A stretch of 5,541 nt of DNA from Leptolyngbyaceae cyanobacterium SM1_3_5 (GCA_012031475.1 JAAUTJ010000376.1:1-5541); one strand, 5' to 3'. Counted from the first letter of the stretch, positions 1-5,084 are shown. Numbers and translations are program-made. Notes: generated by a model not told the origin, from the sequence alone.

Positions 1-5
1 CACAC

Positions 6-1028
6 TCAGCAAATGCCCGGACGCGATTTCTTCATGCCGATCGCCTGCGTAAACACATCGACCGCACCTGCGGCAAACAATCGATCGAACACATAGCCGA
101 TCGCCTGCGGACTGCAATCATCAATTTGCGTTTCCAACACCGCGATCGATTCGATCGAATTGGCGGGATTTGGCGCGATCGAGTGCGGATGCGGATGCGG
201 ATGCTGTTCAGCTTTTGTTGAATGCGCCTCCGTCTCACCAATCCACAGCCGCAGCAGATTCGGCAAAGCCAGATCGCGCCCGCCTGCGCCCAAGCCGACT
301 TTACGCAAAATCATCGGCGGCGGTGCGCCAAAACTTGTGGCGAGCGTCGTCGCGATCGCGGCTCCGGTCGGCGTGACCAGTTCGCGATCGATGCCGTTGC
401 TGTAGATCGGAATTTGCCGCAGTTCAAACAGCTTCAGAACGGCAGGCGCGGGAACCGGAAGACGACCATGCGCCGCCCGAATTGTGCCGCCGCCGACGGG
501 CAGCGCGGAACAGTAAACTTGCTCGATCCCCAGCCAATCCAAGCCGATGCAGGTTCCGACGATATCCACGATCGCATCCGTCGCGCCGACTTCATGAAAA
601 TGCACCTGGGCGGGCGAAATGCCGTGTACGGCTCCTTCCGCTTCGGCCAAGCGGCGGAACACGGCCAAGCTCCAGTCTGTGGCGCGATCGCTCAAATTCG
701 CTTGGGTAATTAACTGCTCAATTTCCGGCAGATGGCGGGTGCGATCGGGGCTGTGCTGATGCGCGTCATGGTCAAAAGTCGAATGGACATCAACTCCGGG
801 TTCAGCCGACTTGAAGGCGGGCGGATGCAGCAGATGCACATGCACTTTCGTTCCCTGCTGACCGTTGCGCCTCACCCGTTCTGATTCCAGATGATATTCT
901 GCTGACAGGCCGAGGCGATCAAGCTGCTCGCTCAGATAGGCGATTGGTGTTCCAGCATCCACCAGTGCGCCCAAACACATATCACCCGCGATTCCAGTCG
1001 GGCAATCGAAATAAGCGAGCTTTGGCAT
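6..1028 (-). CDS. larC: LarC, nickel-pincer cofactor nickel-insertion protein (frame broken near the C-terminal domain)
   Basis: LarC-family protein (formerly DUF111). The family inserts nickel, in a CTP-dependent reaction, into the pincer nucleotide cofactor used by lactate racemase and related enzymes. Visible hallmarks are the N-terminal FDCPTGIAGDMCLGALVDAG (7-26), HFHEVGATDAIVDIVG (143-158), PTGAAIATTLA (220-230), TQIDDCSPQ (300-308) and GMKKSRPG (331-338). There are two His-rich tracts: eight His between residues 63 and 99, and an HPHPHPH run near 276-282, plausibly nickel-holding. The ATG at 1028 fits the family N-terminus, although no clear Shine-Dalgarno precedes it. The frame ends in TGA two codons after MKKSRPG, at residue 340, where family members run to about 400 or more. 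Adding one base to the AAA at 11-13 (plus strand) restores the expected ...GILLSV. The rest lies outside the window. It may be cotranscribed with the RHH genes upstream. Family identity is secure; the cause of the stop is not. Confidence 0.9.
   Translation of the reverse strand: MPKLAYFDCPTGIAGDMCLGALVDAGTPIAYLSEQLDRLGLSAEYHLESERVRRNGQQGTKVHVHLLHPPAFKSAEPGVDVHSTFDHDAHQHSPDRTRHLPEIEQLITQANLSDRATDWSLAVFRRLAEAEGAVHGISPAQVHFHEVGATDAIVDIVGTCIGLDWLGIEQVYCSALPVGGGTIRAAHGRLPVPAPAVLKLFELRQIPIYSNGIDRELVTPTGAAIATTLATSFGAPPPMILRKVGLGAGGRDLALPNLLRLWIGETEAHSTKAEQHPHPHPHSIAPNPANSIESIAVLETQIDDCSPQAIGYVFDRLFAAGAVDVFTQAIGMKKSRPGIC
185..202. repeat. Three tandem GCGGAT hexamers inside larC
   Basis: Three perfect copies of GCGGAT. 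Read on the minus strand they encode the alternating His-Pro run of the LarC linker (residues about 276-282). The unit is a multiple of three, so gain or loss of a copy would change the number of His-Pro pairs without breaking the frame. Confidence 0.8.
352..359. repeat. HIP1 octamer GCGATCGC (first of ten)
   Basis: Highly iterated palindrome typical of cyanobacterial genomes. By eye, other exact copies start at 684, 1130, 2182, 3355, 3632, 3708, 4206, 4988 and 5266, and many one-mismatch copies occur. They fall in genes and in the decayed toxin remnant alike, so the whole window has the base signature of a cyanobacterial chromosome and no segment stands out as a recent arrival from outside the phylum. 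Confidence 0.9.
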
Positions 1029-1061
1029 AAGCGATCGTGTAGAAATCGAGACAACACTAGC

Positions 1062-1220
1062 TTAACGAATCGCCTGAAACTGCATATTTTTAGCAACTTG
1101 CATTCGGAGAATTTCCACAGTCACACTGAGCGATCGCCGCTCCTGCTGAGCCAATCGATCGAACTGCTCTTTTAGCTGCTGCGGAATATAAACATTCAGA
1201 CGGGCTTTGTCGGTCGTCAC
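1062..1220 (-). CDS. Small ribbon-helix-helix (CopG/Arc-like) protein, 52 aa, GTG start
   Basis: A 52-residue ORF from GTG at 1218-1220 to TAA at 1062-1064. It has the RHH pattern: a beta strand ARLNVYIPQ (6-14), an amphipathic helix (about 15-29), a Ser-rich turn (RRSLS), then a second helix TVEILRMQVAKN (34-45). RHH proteins dimerise through the strand and insert it in the DNA major groove; many are antitoxins or plasmid/operon repressors. GTG is the only usual start in this frame, because a TGA lies upstream and no start codon intervenes. The stop of the preceding RHH gene is 10 bp away, and GGAAG inside that gene's end is about 15 nt before the GTG, so translational coupling is plausible. 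Target and function are unknown. No toxin partner is visible beside it. Confidence 0.7.
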   Translation of the reverse strand: MTTDKARLNVYIPQQLKEQFDRLAQQERRSLSVTVEILRMQVAKNMQFQAIR

Positions 1221-1230
1221 GGAGCAAACT

Positions 1231-1452
1231 TTATTCTTCCAGATTACTCAGGTCTTCCAAGTTGAACCGCTTAATCAACCTTTGCGCCTCAGCATTGTGG
1301 TTGATGTAGAACTCGATCGCCTCATTCACCAAACCGCTTAACGAAGTGTCTTTGAGACCCGCAAGTGCCTTGAGGCGGCGATCCAAATCCTCCTCAACAA
1401 ACACTCGAATCTCTGGTTTCCGTTTTTTTGCGGCCACTCTCGACACCTGCAT
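1231..1452 (-). CDS. Ribbon-helix-helix (CopG-family) DNA-binding protein, 73 aa
   Basis: 73 residues. A basic N-terminus (VAAKKRKP, 6-13) is followed by the RHH strand EIRVFVEED (14-22), helix A DLDRRLKALAGLK (22-34), turn DTSLSG and helix B LVNEAIEFYINHN (41-53). An acidic tail LEDLSNLEE (65-73) could contact a partner. The size and fold fit CopG-type repressors and antitoxin DNA-binding domains. The ATG at 1452 is the only Met start; its Shine-Dalgarno is weak. It leads a minus-strand series with a second RHH gene 10 bp downstream and larC after that. Short ATTGT/ACAAT repeats just upstream could be its operator. Whether it is an antitoxin or a simple repressor cannot be told from sequence alone. 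Confidence 0.75.
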   Translation of the reverse strand: MQVSRVAAKKRKPEIRVFVEEDLDRRLKALAGLKDTSLSGLVNEAIEFYINHNAEAQRLIKRFNLEDLSNLEE

Positions 1453-1463
1453 CTATCAAGGTC

Positions 1464-1513
1464 ATTGTCACTGATCACAATTGCAGAATGTTTTAACTGC
1501 CGCATTGTGCAAT
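1464..1513. promoter_or_regulatory. Repeated ATTGT/ACAAT elements between the RHH operon and the 42-codon ORF
   Basis: ATTGT at 1464-1468 and ACAAT at 1477-1481 form a 5-bp inverted repeat with an 8-bp gap. ATTGTGCAAT at 1504-1513 repeats the same core. RHH repressors often bind short repeated sites upstream of their own gene, so this is a candidate operator. The arms are short and the assignment is tentative. Confidence 0.3.
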
Positions 1514-1533
1514 TTGCCACATTACGGTATACT
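1505..1533 (+). promoter_or_regulatory. Candidate sigma-70-type promoter for the 42-codon ORF
   Basis: TTGTGC (1505-1510), a 17-bp spacer and TATACT (1528-1533), a strong -10 match with a weak -35. Transcription would begin near 1540 and give a leader of about 50 nt before the ATG at 1590. Its -35 overlaps the ATTGTGCAAT element, so the RHH proteins encoded divergently could influence it. Confidence 0.4.
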
Positions 1534-1574
1534 GAATTTCAAGTAGCCCGATCGAACAACAGCACAAGGCTACT

Positions 1575-1581
1575 GAAGGAG
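1575..1581 (+). promoter_or_regulatory. Shine-Dalgarno GAAGGAG for the 42-codon ORF
   Basis: GAAGGAG ends nine bases before the ATG at 1590. It is one of the better ribosome binding sites in the window and the main reason to take this short ORF seriously. Confidence 0.5.
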
Positions 1582-1589
1582 TTTTGCAG

Positions 1590-1718
1590 ATGGTCACACT
1601 CTCAGACGATGAAGTAGTTTTGATTCGCTCGATCCTGACCGCACTGCGATCGATCAAGATTCGAGACATCGACAAAGCCCTTGTCATTTTGGCAAAAGCT
1701 GAAAAAGGAGGTCGCTAA
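1590..1718 (+). CDS. Small uncharacterised protein, 42 aa
   Basis: ATG at 1590 to TAA at 1716-1718, 42 residues, starting MVTLSDDEVVLIRSILTAL and ending with a basic KAEKGGR tail. The middle (about residues 7-38) is a regular pattern of hydrophobic and charged residues consistent with two amphipathic helices. I do not recognise a family. Support comes from a TATACT promoter-like site about 57 bp upstream, a GAAGGAG ribosome binding site at good spacing, and codons similar to neighbouring genes (including CGATCG). It is divergent from the RHH operon. It could be the first part of a small two-gene unit whose second gene was lost, or a degraded antitoxin. The opposite-strand reading shows no family features. 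Confidence 0.45.
   Translation: MVTLSDDEVVLIRSILTALRSIKIRDIDKALVILAKAEKGGR
1706..1712 (+). promoter_or_regulatory. Near-perfect Shine-Dalgarno AGGAGGT inside the end of the 42-codon ORF
   Basis: AGGAGGT lies seven bases before the ATG at 1720, and that ATG begins two bases after the preceding stop codon. This is classic geometry for a translationally coupled downstream gene. The same bases also encode the KGGR tail of the 42-residue protein, so the match could be incidental. Confidence 0.4.
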
Positions 1719-1719
1719 A

Positions 1720-1818
1720 ATGCTGGTTCTCAACGATTCACAAGCCCTAATTGTTGTCGAAAATCCGGCAATTCATCTAAAGCGATTCCGTGCCGTTCAA
1801 AATATTTGCGGAGATTGA
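1720..1818 (+). CDS. Very short ORF (32 aa), possibly the truncated start of a lost gene
   Basis: ATG at 1720 to TGA at 1816-1818, starting MLVLNDSQALIVVENP. The start is well placed behind AGGAGGT and coupled to the ORF before it. However, the body runs antisense through the C-terminal end of the conserved remnant at 1730-2009, which is better supported as former coding sequence. Either this was the start of a real gene whose remainder was replaced, or it is chance. No family recognised. Low confidence as a functional gene. Confidence 0.2.
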   Translation: MLVLNDSQALIVVENPAIHLKRFRAVQNICGD

Positions 1819-2009
1819 TTTGGATGAATAAATCTCTGAGTTCTTCTGCAATTTCTTGAGACGGATTTCCAGTTAGAGCAGTGGCAATCAGGCGTTCTGC
1901 GGCTTGAAATTCTCCACAGTCGATCGCCAGTGAAGCGGCACTGCGATCTAAGACCGATCGCGTCGGTTCTGCGTCGAGGTTGTCAGCAATAAGTGCAGCG
2001 ACTTCACCT
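1730..2009 (-). pseudogene. C-terminal remnant of a conserved cyanobacterial protein of unknown function
   Basis: The open frame gives about 92 residues, with core EPTRSVLDRSAASLAIDCG, then FQAAERLIATALTGNP and QEIAEELRDLFIQINL, ending QQLGLVNR and TGA at 1730-1732. I recognise this as the typical C-terminal part of a small protein widespread in cyanobacteria, often near toxin-antitoxin genes. Its function is not known to me. The usual N-terminal segment of some tens of residues is absent: the frame meets TGA next to 2010, and no ATG, GTG or TTG lies in frame before the conserved core. It is therefore a 5'-truncated fragment, lying head to head with the toxin remnant that starts about 15 bp away. 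Confidence 0.65.
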
Positions 2010-2024
2010 CATGAGAATCGCTGA

Positions 2025-2357
2025 TTCAAAAACGATTCGCTTGACACAACAACAGCAGTATGCAGAATTGATCTTACTCCTGAATTTCAGCAAAATCTGC
2101 GAGCTTTAGCAAAAAGATACCGCAATATTCGATCTGACCTGCAAACAATTCTTGATGAACTTCAAGTAGGAAATCTTGTCGGCGATCGCATTTCAGGAGT
2201 AGGTGAAAGCTGCGAAGTCTATAAAGTAAGAGTTCGTAATCGCGATATTCAAAAAGGCAAAATCGGAGGCTACCGTTTAATTTACGTTCCACCACAATTT
2301 CAAGAGAACCGTCCGCTTGACCAATTTGTTGTGCGGATGGCAATGTCACATGCCTAG
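2025..2357 (+). pseudogene. RelE-like toxin remnant without a start codon and with an atypical C-terminus
   Basis: The open frame runs from after TGA (2022-2024) to TAG (2355-2357). From about 2067 it reads IDLTPEFQQNLRALAKRY, then IRSDLQTILDELQ, GDRISGVG, EVYKVRVRNRDIQKGK and GGYRLIY. This is the pattern of cyanobacterial RelE/ParE-superfamily toxins, which cleave mRNA on the ribosome or otherwise block growth. Members normally begin Met plus one or two residues before R-I-D-L-T; here that place holds GTA TGC and no ATG, GTG or TTG exists anywhere in the open frame before it. After YRLIY the usual hydrophobic strand and I-Y-S-K segment is missing, replaced by an unrelated PPQFQENRPLDQFV tail. 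No antitoxin gene is adjacent. The last 12 bp overlap the 3' end of the GST gene on the other strand. Most likely inactive. Confidence 0.65.
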
Positions 2358-3140
2358 AAAGACTCTTCGCAGCCCTGATAAAAGCATCGGTAAAGGCATT
2401 CGATCGCTCTGAATTGCTGCGTTGAAGCTAGGGCGAGATTTGAGTTGATTGAGATAGGAATTGAGTGCAGGGCGTGTCTGGTCTGCCCATAAATCATTAA
2501 ATTTATCCAGTCGATTCAATACCGCTGTCCAGACTGTATCTGCTAAAGAATAGTGATTTCCACACAGCCAAGTTGTTTGGCTTAACTGGGCTTCAAGCTG
2601 ATCTAGCATCGGTGCTATTTTTGCATTCAGATTCGCAATTTCATCAGCATTGTGAATGGCTCGATTCCATTGCTGCACGTCTTCTAGCTTGGCAGCATAC
2701 TGTTGTCTCAGTTCTGGATTTGCCTGCATCAATTGAGGAAGCAACTTTTCTTTCATTTGAACCGATCGCCGCAACACAGCCCCTTCAATGCTTCGGTAGT
2801 TCCCATACATCACTTCCCGCATTGGAAACCGATTTTGCACATCAATCCATCGATCCATTCTCTCTTGCAATGCGGGATCAGTCGGAATGAGCAAAGGATG
2901 GGGAAATTGCTCATTGAGATATCGAATGATTGTCACTGAATCGGTAATGACTCGACCTTCATGAAGTAGTGTGGGCACTACACCTTTAGGGTTGAGTTGC
3001 ATATAGCTGGGCTGTAAGTTCTCGAATGTCAGAAGATTAACTAAATGACTTTTCCATTGCAATTCCTTCTCCGCGAGAACCAGCTTCACTTTTTGAGAAC
3101 AGAGCGACTCTGAAGCGTGATACAGTTCGATCGCCATCAT
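2346..3140 (-). CDS. Glutathione S-transferase family protein, 264 aa
   Basis: Two-domain cytosolic GST. The thioredoxin-like N-domain (about 4-80) has LYHASESLCSQKVKL (6-20), NPKGVVPTLL (50-59) with the expected cis-Pro 56, and TDS (67-69) in the glutathione-binding position. The helical C-domain (about 90-240) contains WLCGNHYSLADTVW (191-204), whose SLAD is the conserved N-capping box. S12-x-C14-S15 resembles the SxCS active-site region of the PcpC-type (tetrachlorohydroquinone dehalogenase-like) GSTs, so a Cys- or Ser-based thiol transfer is possible; the substrate cannot be assigned. ATG codons at 3140 and 3137 both follow AAGGAG (3146-3151), with spacings of 5 and 8, so the second may be preferred. 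The membrane protein gene ends 12 bp upstream, indicating an operon under the TetR-type regulator. The gene converges on the toxin remnant with a 12-bp overlap. Confidence 0.88.
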   Translation of the reverse strand: MMAIELYHASESLCSQKVKLVLAEKELQWKSHLVNLLTFENLQPSYMQLNPKGVVPTLLHEGRVITDSVTIIRYLNEQFPHPLLIPTDPALQERMDRWIDVQNRFPMREVMYGNYRSIEGAVLRRSVQMKEKLLPQLMQANPELRQQYAAKLEDVQQWNRAIHNADEIANLNAKIAPMLDQLEAQLSQTTWLCGNHYSLADTVWTAVLNRLDKFNDLWADQTRPALNSYLNQLKSRPSFNAAIQSDRMPLPMLLSGLRRVFLGM

Positions 3141-3152
3141 TGATTCTCCTTA

Positions 3153-3509
3153 TTAAGCGCGTGACATGATCACAATCCCTGCGGTGATCAAGCTAGATGC
3201 CAACAACTGGTTTAAGGTGAAATGTTCTTGAAAGAACAACGCAGCTAGAATGGCAGTCGCAGCAATCCGAATGCCCGAAACGACTGGCACTGCTGCGGAT
3301 ACAGATAGTTGCTGCAAGGCTTGAGTGAAGAAAACTAAGTCAAAAAGATAGCAGGCGATCGCAACAATAAACCAGGGCGATGTGAGCAAAAGCAGCAAGC
3401 CAGCGTTAGGAAGTGCCAAATTCGCTTGCTTGAGCAGCAAATTACCCGCACAAGATCCAATTGCAGACAGCCCCAGAAGTATCCAGGCAGACCAAATCGG
3501 TTGAGACAT
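3153..3509 (-). CDS. Small four-helix DMT-superfamily (SMR/EamA-like) membrane transporter, 118 aa
   Basis: Four hydrophobic segments (about 6-27, 44-66, 70-94, 100-116) in 118 residues. Features include GNLLLKQ (22-28), YLFDLVFFTQALQQLSVSAAVPV with a Pro in helix 3, and FFQEHFT...LLASSLITAGIVIM at the end: the drug/metabolite transporter pattern in half-size form, which works as a dimer. The first helix lacks the membrane glutamate that defines EmrE-type multidrug exporters, so it is nearer ArnE/ArnF- or single-EamA-like proteins, and the substrate is open. The frame extends upstream to ATG 3584, but those 25 residues (Cys- and Asn-rich, polar) are encoded by the inverted repeat and promoter, so the start at 3509 is chosen. 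The gene is first in an operon with the GST and divergent from the TetR gene. Likely role: export of the compound or conjugate sensed by the regulator. Confidence 0.8.
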   Translation of the reverse strand: MSQPIWSAWILLGLSAIGSCAGNLLLKQANLALPNAGLLLLLTSPWFIVAIACYLFDLVFFTQALQQLSVSAAVPVVSGIRIAATAILAALFFQEHFTLNQLLASSLITAGIVIMSRA

Positions 3510-3517
3510 ACAAGTTC

Positions 3518-3547
3518 TTGACCTGAGCTTATCACAACAGTTGTTAT
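3518..3547 (+). promoter_or_regulatory. Candidate promoter for the TetR-type regulator
   Basis: TTGACC (3518-3523), 18-bp spacer, TGTTAT (3542-3547; four of six -10 matches). The left operator arm (3531-3547) covers most of the spacer and the whole -10, so binding there would block transcription, consistent with autorepression. Confidence 0.45.
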
Positions 3548-3575
3548 GCAATATAAGATAACAACTGTTGTGATA
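3530..3575. promoter_or_regulatory. Perfect 18-bp inverted repeat forming two candidate TetR-type operators
   Basis: The arm TATCACAACAGTTGTTAT (3530-3547) recurs exactly as its reverse complement at 3558-3575, with a 10-bp gap. Each arm is itself a 17-bp pseudo-palindrome, ATMACAAC-T-GTTGTKAT in form, with an ACAACTGTTGT core that is perfectly symmetric about one base. Dyad centres are at 3539 and 3566, 27 bp apart. This is the expected look of two dimer sites for the TetR-family protein encoded 22 bp to the right. The sites overlap both candidate promoters. The same sequence could form a hairpin in RNA, but it lacks a following T-run on either strand and sits between divergent genes, so an operator is favoured over a terminator. 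Confidence 0.75.
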
Positions 3576-3584
3576 GCCTGTCAA
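3555..3584 (-). promoter_or_regulatory. Candidate promoter for the membrane transporter-GST operon
   Basis: On the minus strand, a perfect TTGACA -35 (plus positions 3579-3584), an 18-bp spacer and TATCTT (3555-3560; four of six -10 matches). The right operator arm (3558-3574) fills the spacer and touches the -10. The promoter faces the regulator promoter, so the two overlap and could compete for polymerase. Confidence 0.5.
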
Positions 3585-3596
3585 TAGATTAAAGAA

Positions 3597-4223
3597 TTGC
3601 TTTCAAACCCCTATGAAAACAACCAACTACAGCGATCGCGCCTTGAAGTGACTGAAGCGGCATGGCGGGTGATTATTCGTGAAGGGCTTGACCGCACGAG
3701 TATGCGGGCGATCGCTCAGGAACTTGGCTCGACCACTGGGGTTGTCACCCATTACTTTCGAGACAAAGATGAACTCATGCTATTTGCGCTGGAACGGGTA
3801 TTTGAAAACCTGTTTCAAGACATCGAAGCGGCTGTCAAAGAACGGCATGGACTGGAGAGACTTGAGCAGATGATTTTTGCCGCGCTGCCCTTTGAGCCAA
3901 GTGGCATTCGAGGGTGGCAAGTTTGGATCGCATTTTTGGGATATGCGATCGGACGCGAAACCCTAATTGAGGAACATCGAAAACGCTATGACTCACTGCG
4001 GCAACTGATTTGCCAAGAATTGATTGACTTACAAACAGCAAAGCTGATTCGGAAAGAGATTGACCCCCTGCTTGAAGCAAACGCACTCATCGCATTAGTA
4101 GACGGTATTGGAACCGGATTGGTCATTAACGCTGAATCTTTTCATCCCAACCAACAGCGCTACCTTGTGCAACGACACATCAAAACGCTACTTGCAGTGT
4201 TGCCAGCGATCGCTGAACCTTAA
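3597..4223 (+). CDS. TetR/AcrR-family (BetI-like) transcriptional regulator, 208 aa, TTG start
   Basis: The N-terminal TetR DNA-binding domain (about 12-60) has the helix-turn-helix SMRAIAQELGSTTGVVTHYF (35-54) followed by the usual RDKDELMLFAL. The C-terminal ligand and dimer domain includes GWQVWIAFLGYAIG and HRKRYDSLRQLI, typical of the BetI-like C-terminal family. Such proteins repress until a small ligand binds. The start is taken as TTG at 3597: a TAG lies 12 bases upstream in frame, and no ATG or GTG occurs until after the start of the DNA-binding domain. The Shine-Dalgarno is poor (only AAAGAA close by), so expression is probably low. The double operator and divergent transporter-GST operon lie immediately upstream, which makes these genes and its own the obvious targets. 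The ligand is unknown. Confidence 0.9.
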   Translation: MLSNPYENNQLQRSRLEVTEAAWRVIIREGLDRTSMRAIAQELGSTTGVVTHYFRDKDELMLFALERVFENLFQDIEAAVKERHGLERLEQMIFAALPFEPSGIRGWQVWIAFLGYAIGRETLIEEHRKRYDSLRQLICQELIDLQTAKLIRKEIDPLLEANALIALVDGIGTGLVINAESFHPNQQRYLVQRHIKTLLAVLPAIAEP

Positions 4224-4403
4224 TCCTGTTCCCTCCCTCTAGGCAAAGTAAAATCGGGACAAGTTCCTTAAAAGCGAGTGACTTGCTAGCCGAAATCAGC
4301 CTCCGTTTTCCGCCTAGCTTTCGGTTGAGTAAGTTCTGAGAGCAATTTTGTTCAAGATTGGTTAGATCGATCGCGCCTAAACTGAAGTTCGATCGAGTTG
4401 GAA
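4224..4403. other. Intergenic region before azlC; weak imperfect hairpin only
   Basis: 180 bp without a supported gene. CCGAAA (4290-4295) can pair with TTTCGG (4319-4324) across a 23-base loop, but no T-run follows, so it is not a convincing terminator. It must contain the azlC promoter; I could not pick a pair of -35/-10 hexamers with acceptable spacing. Confidence 0.4.
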
Positions 4404-5084
4404 ATGAAAATGCAGGAATTTTGGCGGGGCTATCGGCGCGTGTTGGGTGTGGTCGCGGGTTTTTTGCCGATCGCCATGAGCTTTGGTGCGTTGTCCGTTC
4501 AGGCGGGCTTATCGCTGTGGGCAACGGTTGGCATGTCATTGGGTTTGTATGCGGGTGCTTCACAGTTTGCAGCGATCGAAGCGGTCAAGCAAAACTTACC
4601 TTGGCTCAGCATTGTGCTAACCGTTCTGATTATTAATTTGCGACATATTCCGATGAGTTTTGCCGCTGTTCATCGCAACTATCAGCAATTTTCAGTTGGG
4701 CAAAGATGGCTGTTGGCGCATGGCTTAATCGACGAAACCTTTGCATTAGAAATGACGGATGAAGCGCGATCGTTTTGGTTCTATATCGGAATGCACGTTG
4801 GCTGCTGGTCGTCTTGGACGATCGGCACTTGGGTGGGCGCTCAAATCGGTTTATTTCTACCGGAACAATGGTTTCAGTTTGCTTTACCCGGATTGTTTTT
4901 GTACTTGCTGGTTAGCAATTTGCGGCAGCGCTGGCGACGAGAAATGAGTATCATTCTGTTCGCTGGAATTGCTTTAACGCTGCTGTTGCGATCGCTCGAC
5001 TCAGCCGGAATTCTACTCGCAATTTTGGGCACAACGGTGATCGCCTGCTGTTTTCCTCGCCTTGCAACCGGAGAGAAATCATGA
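4404..5084 (+). CDS. azlC: AzlC-family branched-chain amino acid exporter subunit, 226 aa
   Basis: Polytopic membrane protein of normal family length (about 230 aa). AzlC signatures are visible: FLPIAMSFGAL near the N-terminus, YAGASQFAAIEA in the region after the second helix, NLRHIPMS, and HGLIDETFAL before the middle helices, followed by GLFLYLLVSNL and a C-terminal helix. AzlC acts with small AzlD to export branched-chain amino acids and analogues such as azaleucine. Starts possible are TTG 4398, ATG 4404 and ATG 4410. GGAA at 4400-4403 would serve 4410 best, so a start two codons later is quite possible. Its TGA overlaps the azlD ATG in ATGA, indicating translational coupling. No regulator gene is adjacent that clearly belongs to it; the TetR gene upstream has its own operator and is separated by 180 bp. 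Confidence 0.88.
   Translation: MKMQEFWRGYRRVLGVVAGFLPIAMSFGALSVQAGLSLWATVGMSLGLYAGASQFAAIEAVKQNLPWLSIVLTVLIINLRHIPMSFAAVHRNYQQFSVGQRWLLAHGLIDETFALEMTDEARSFWFYIGMHVGCWSSWTIGTWVGAQIGLFLPEQWFQFALPGLFLYLLVSNLRQRWRREMSIILFAGIALTLLLRSLDSAGILLAILGTTVIACCFPRLATGEKS

Noticed and set aside
222..713. 163-codon plus-strand ORF antisense to larC
   Set aside because: Low-complexity Arg-rich translation caused by the codon bias of larC on the other strand; no start signal or domain.
1732..2038. AACGATTC direct repeat at 1732-1739 and 2031-2038 as a target-site duplication
   Set aside because: The eight-base match is short, no terminal inverted repeats or transposase lie between, and one copy is inside the conserved remnant's own end, so chance is likely.
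2074..2349. 91-codon minus-strand ORF
   Set aside because: It is antisense to the clear RelE-like coding pattern on the plus strand and shows no family features of its own.
3530..3575. Inverted repeat as a rho-independent terminator
   Set aside because: It lies between divergent gene starts, is AT-rich, has no T-run on either side, and each arm is itself a symmetric operator-like site.
3510..3584. N-terminal extension of the membrane protein to ATG 3584
   Set aside because: These 25 residues are encoded by the inverted repeat and promoter hexamers, are polar and Cys/Asn-rich, and precede a natural four-helix protein starting at 3509.
4290..4324. Terminator after the TetR gene
   Set aside because: Only 6-bp arms with a 23-base loop and no T-run.
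4180..4563. 127-codon minus-strand ORF across the azlC start
   Set aside because: Overlaps the ends of two well-supported plus-strand genes, and its sequence is Pro/Thr/Ser-rich without family features.
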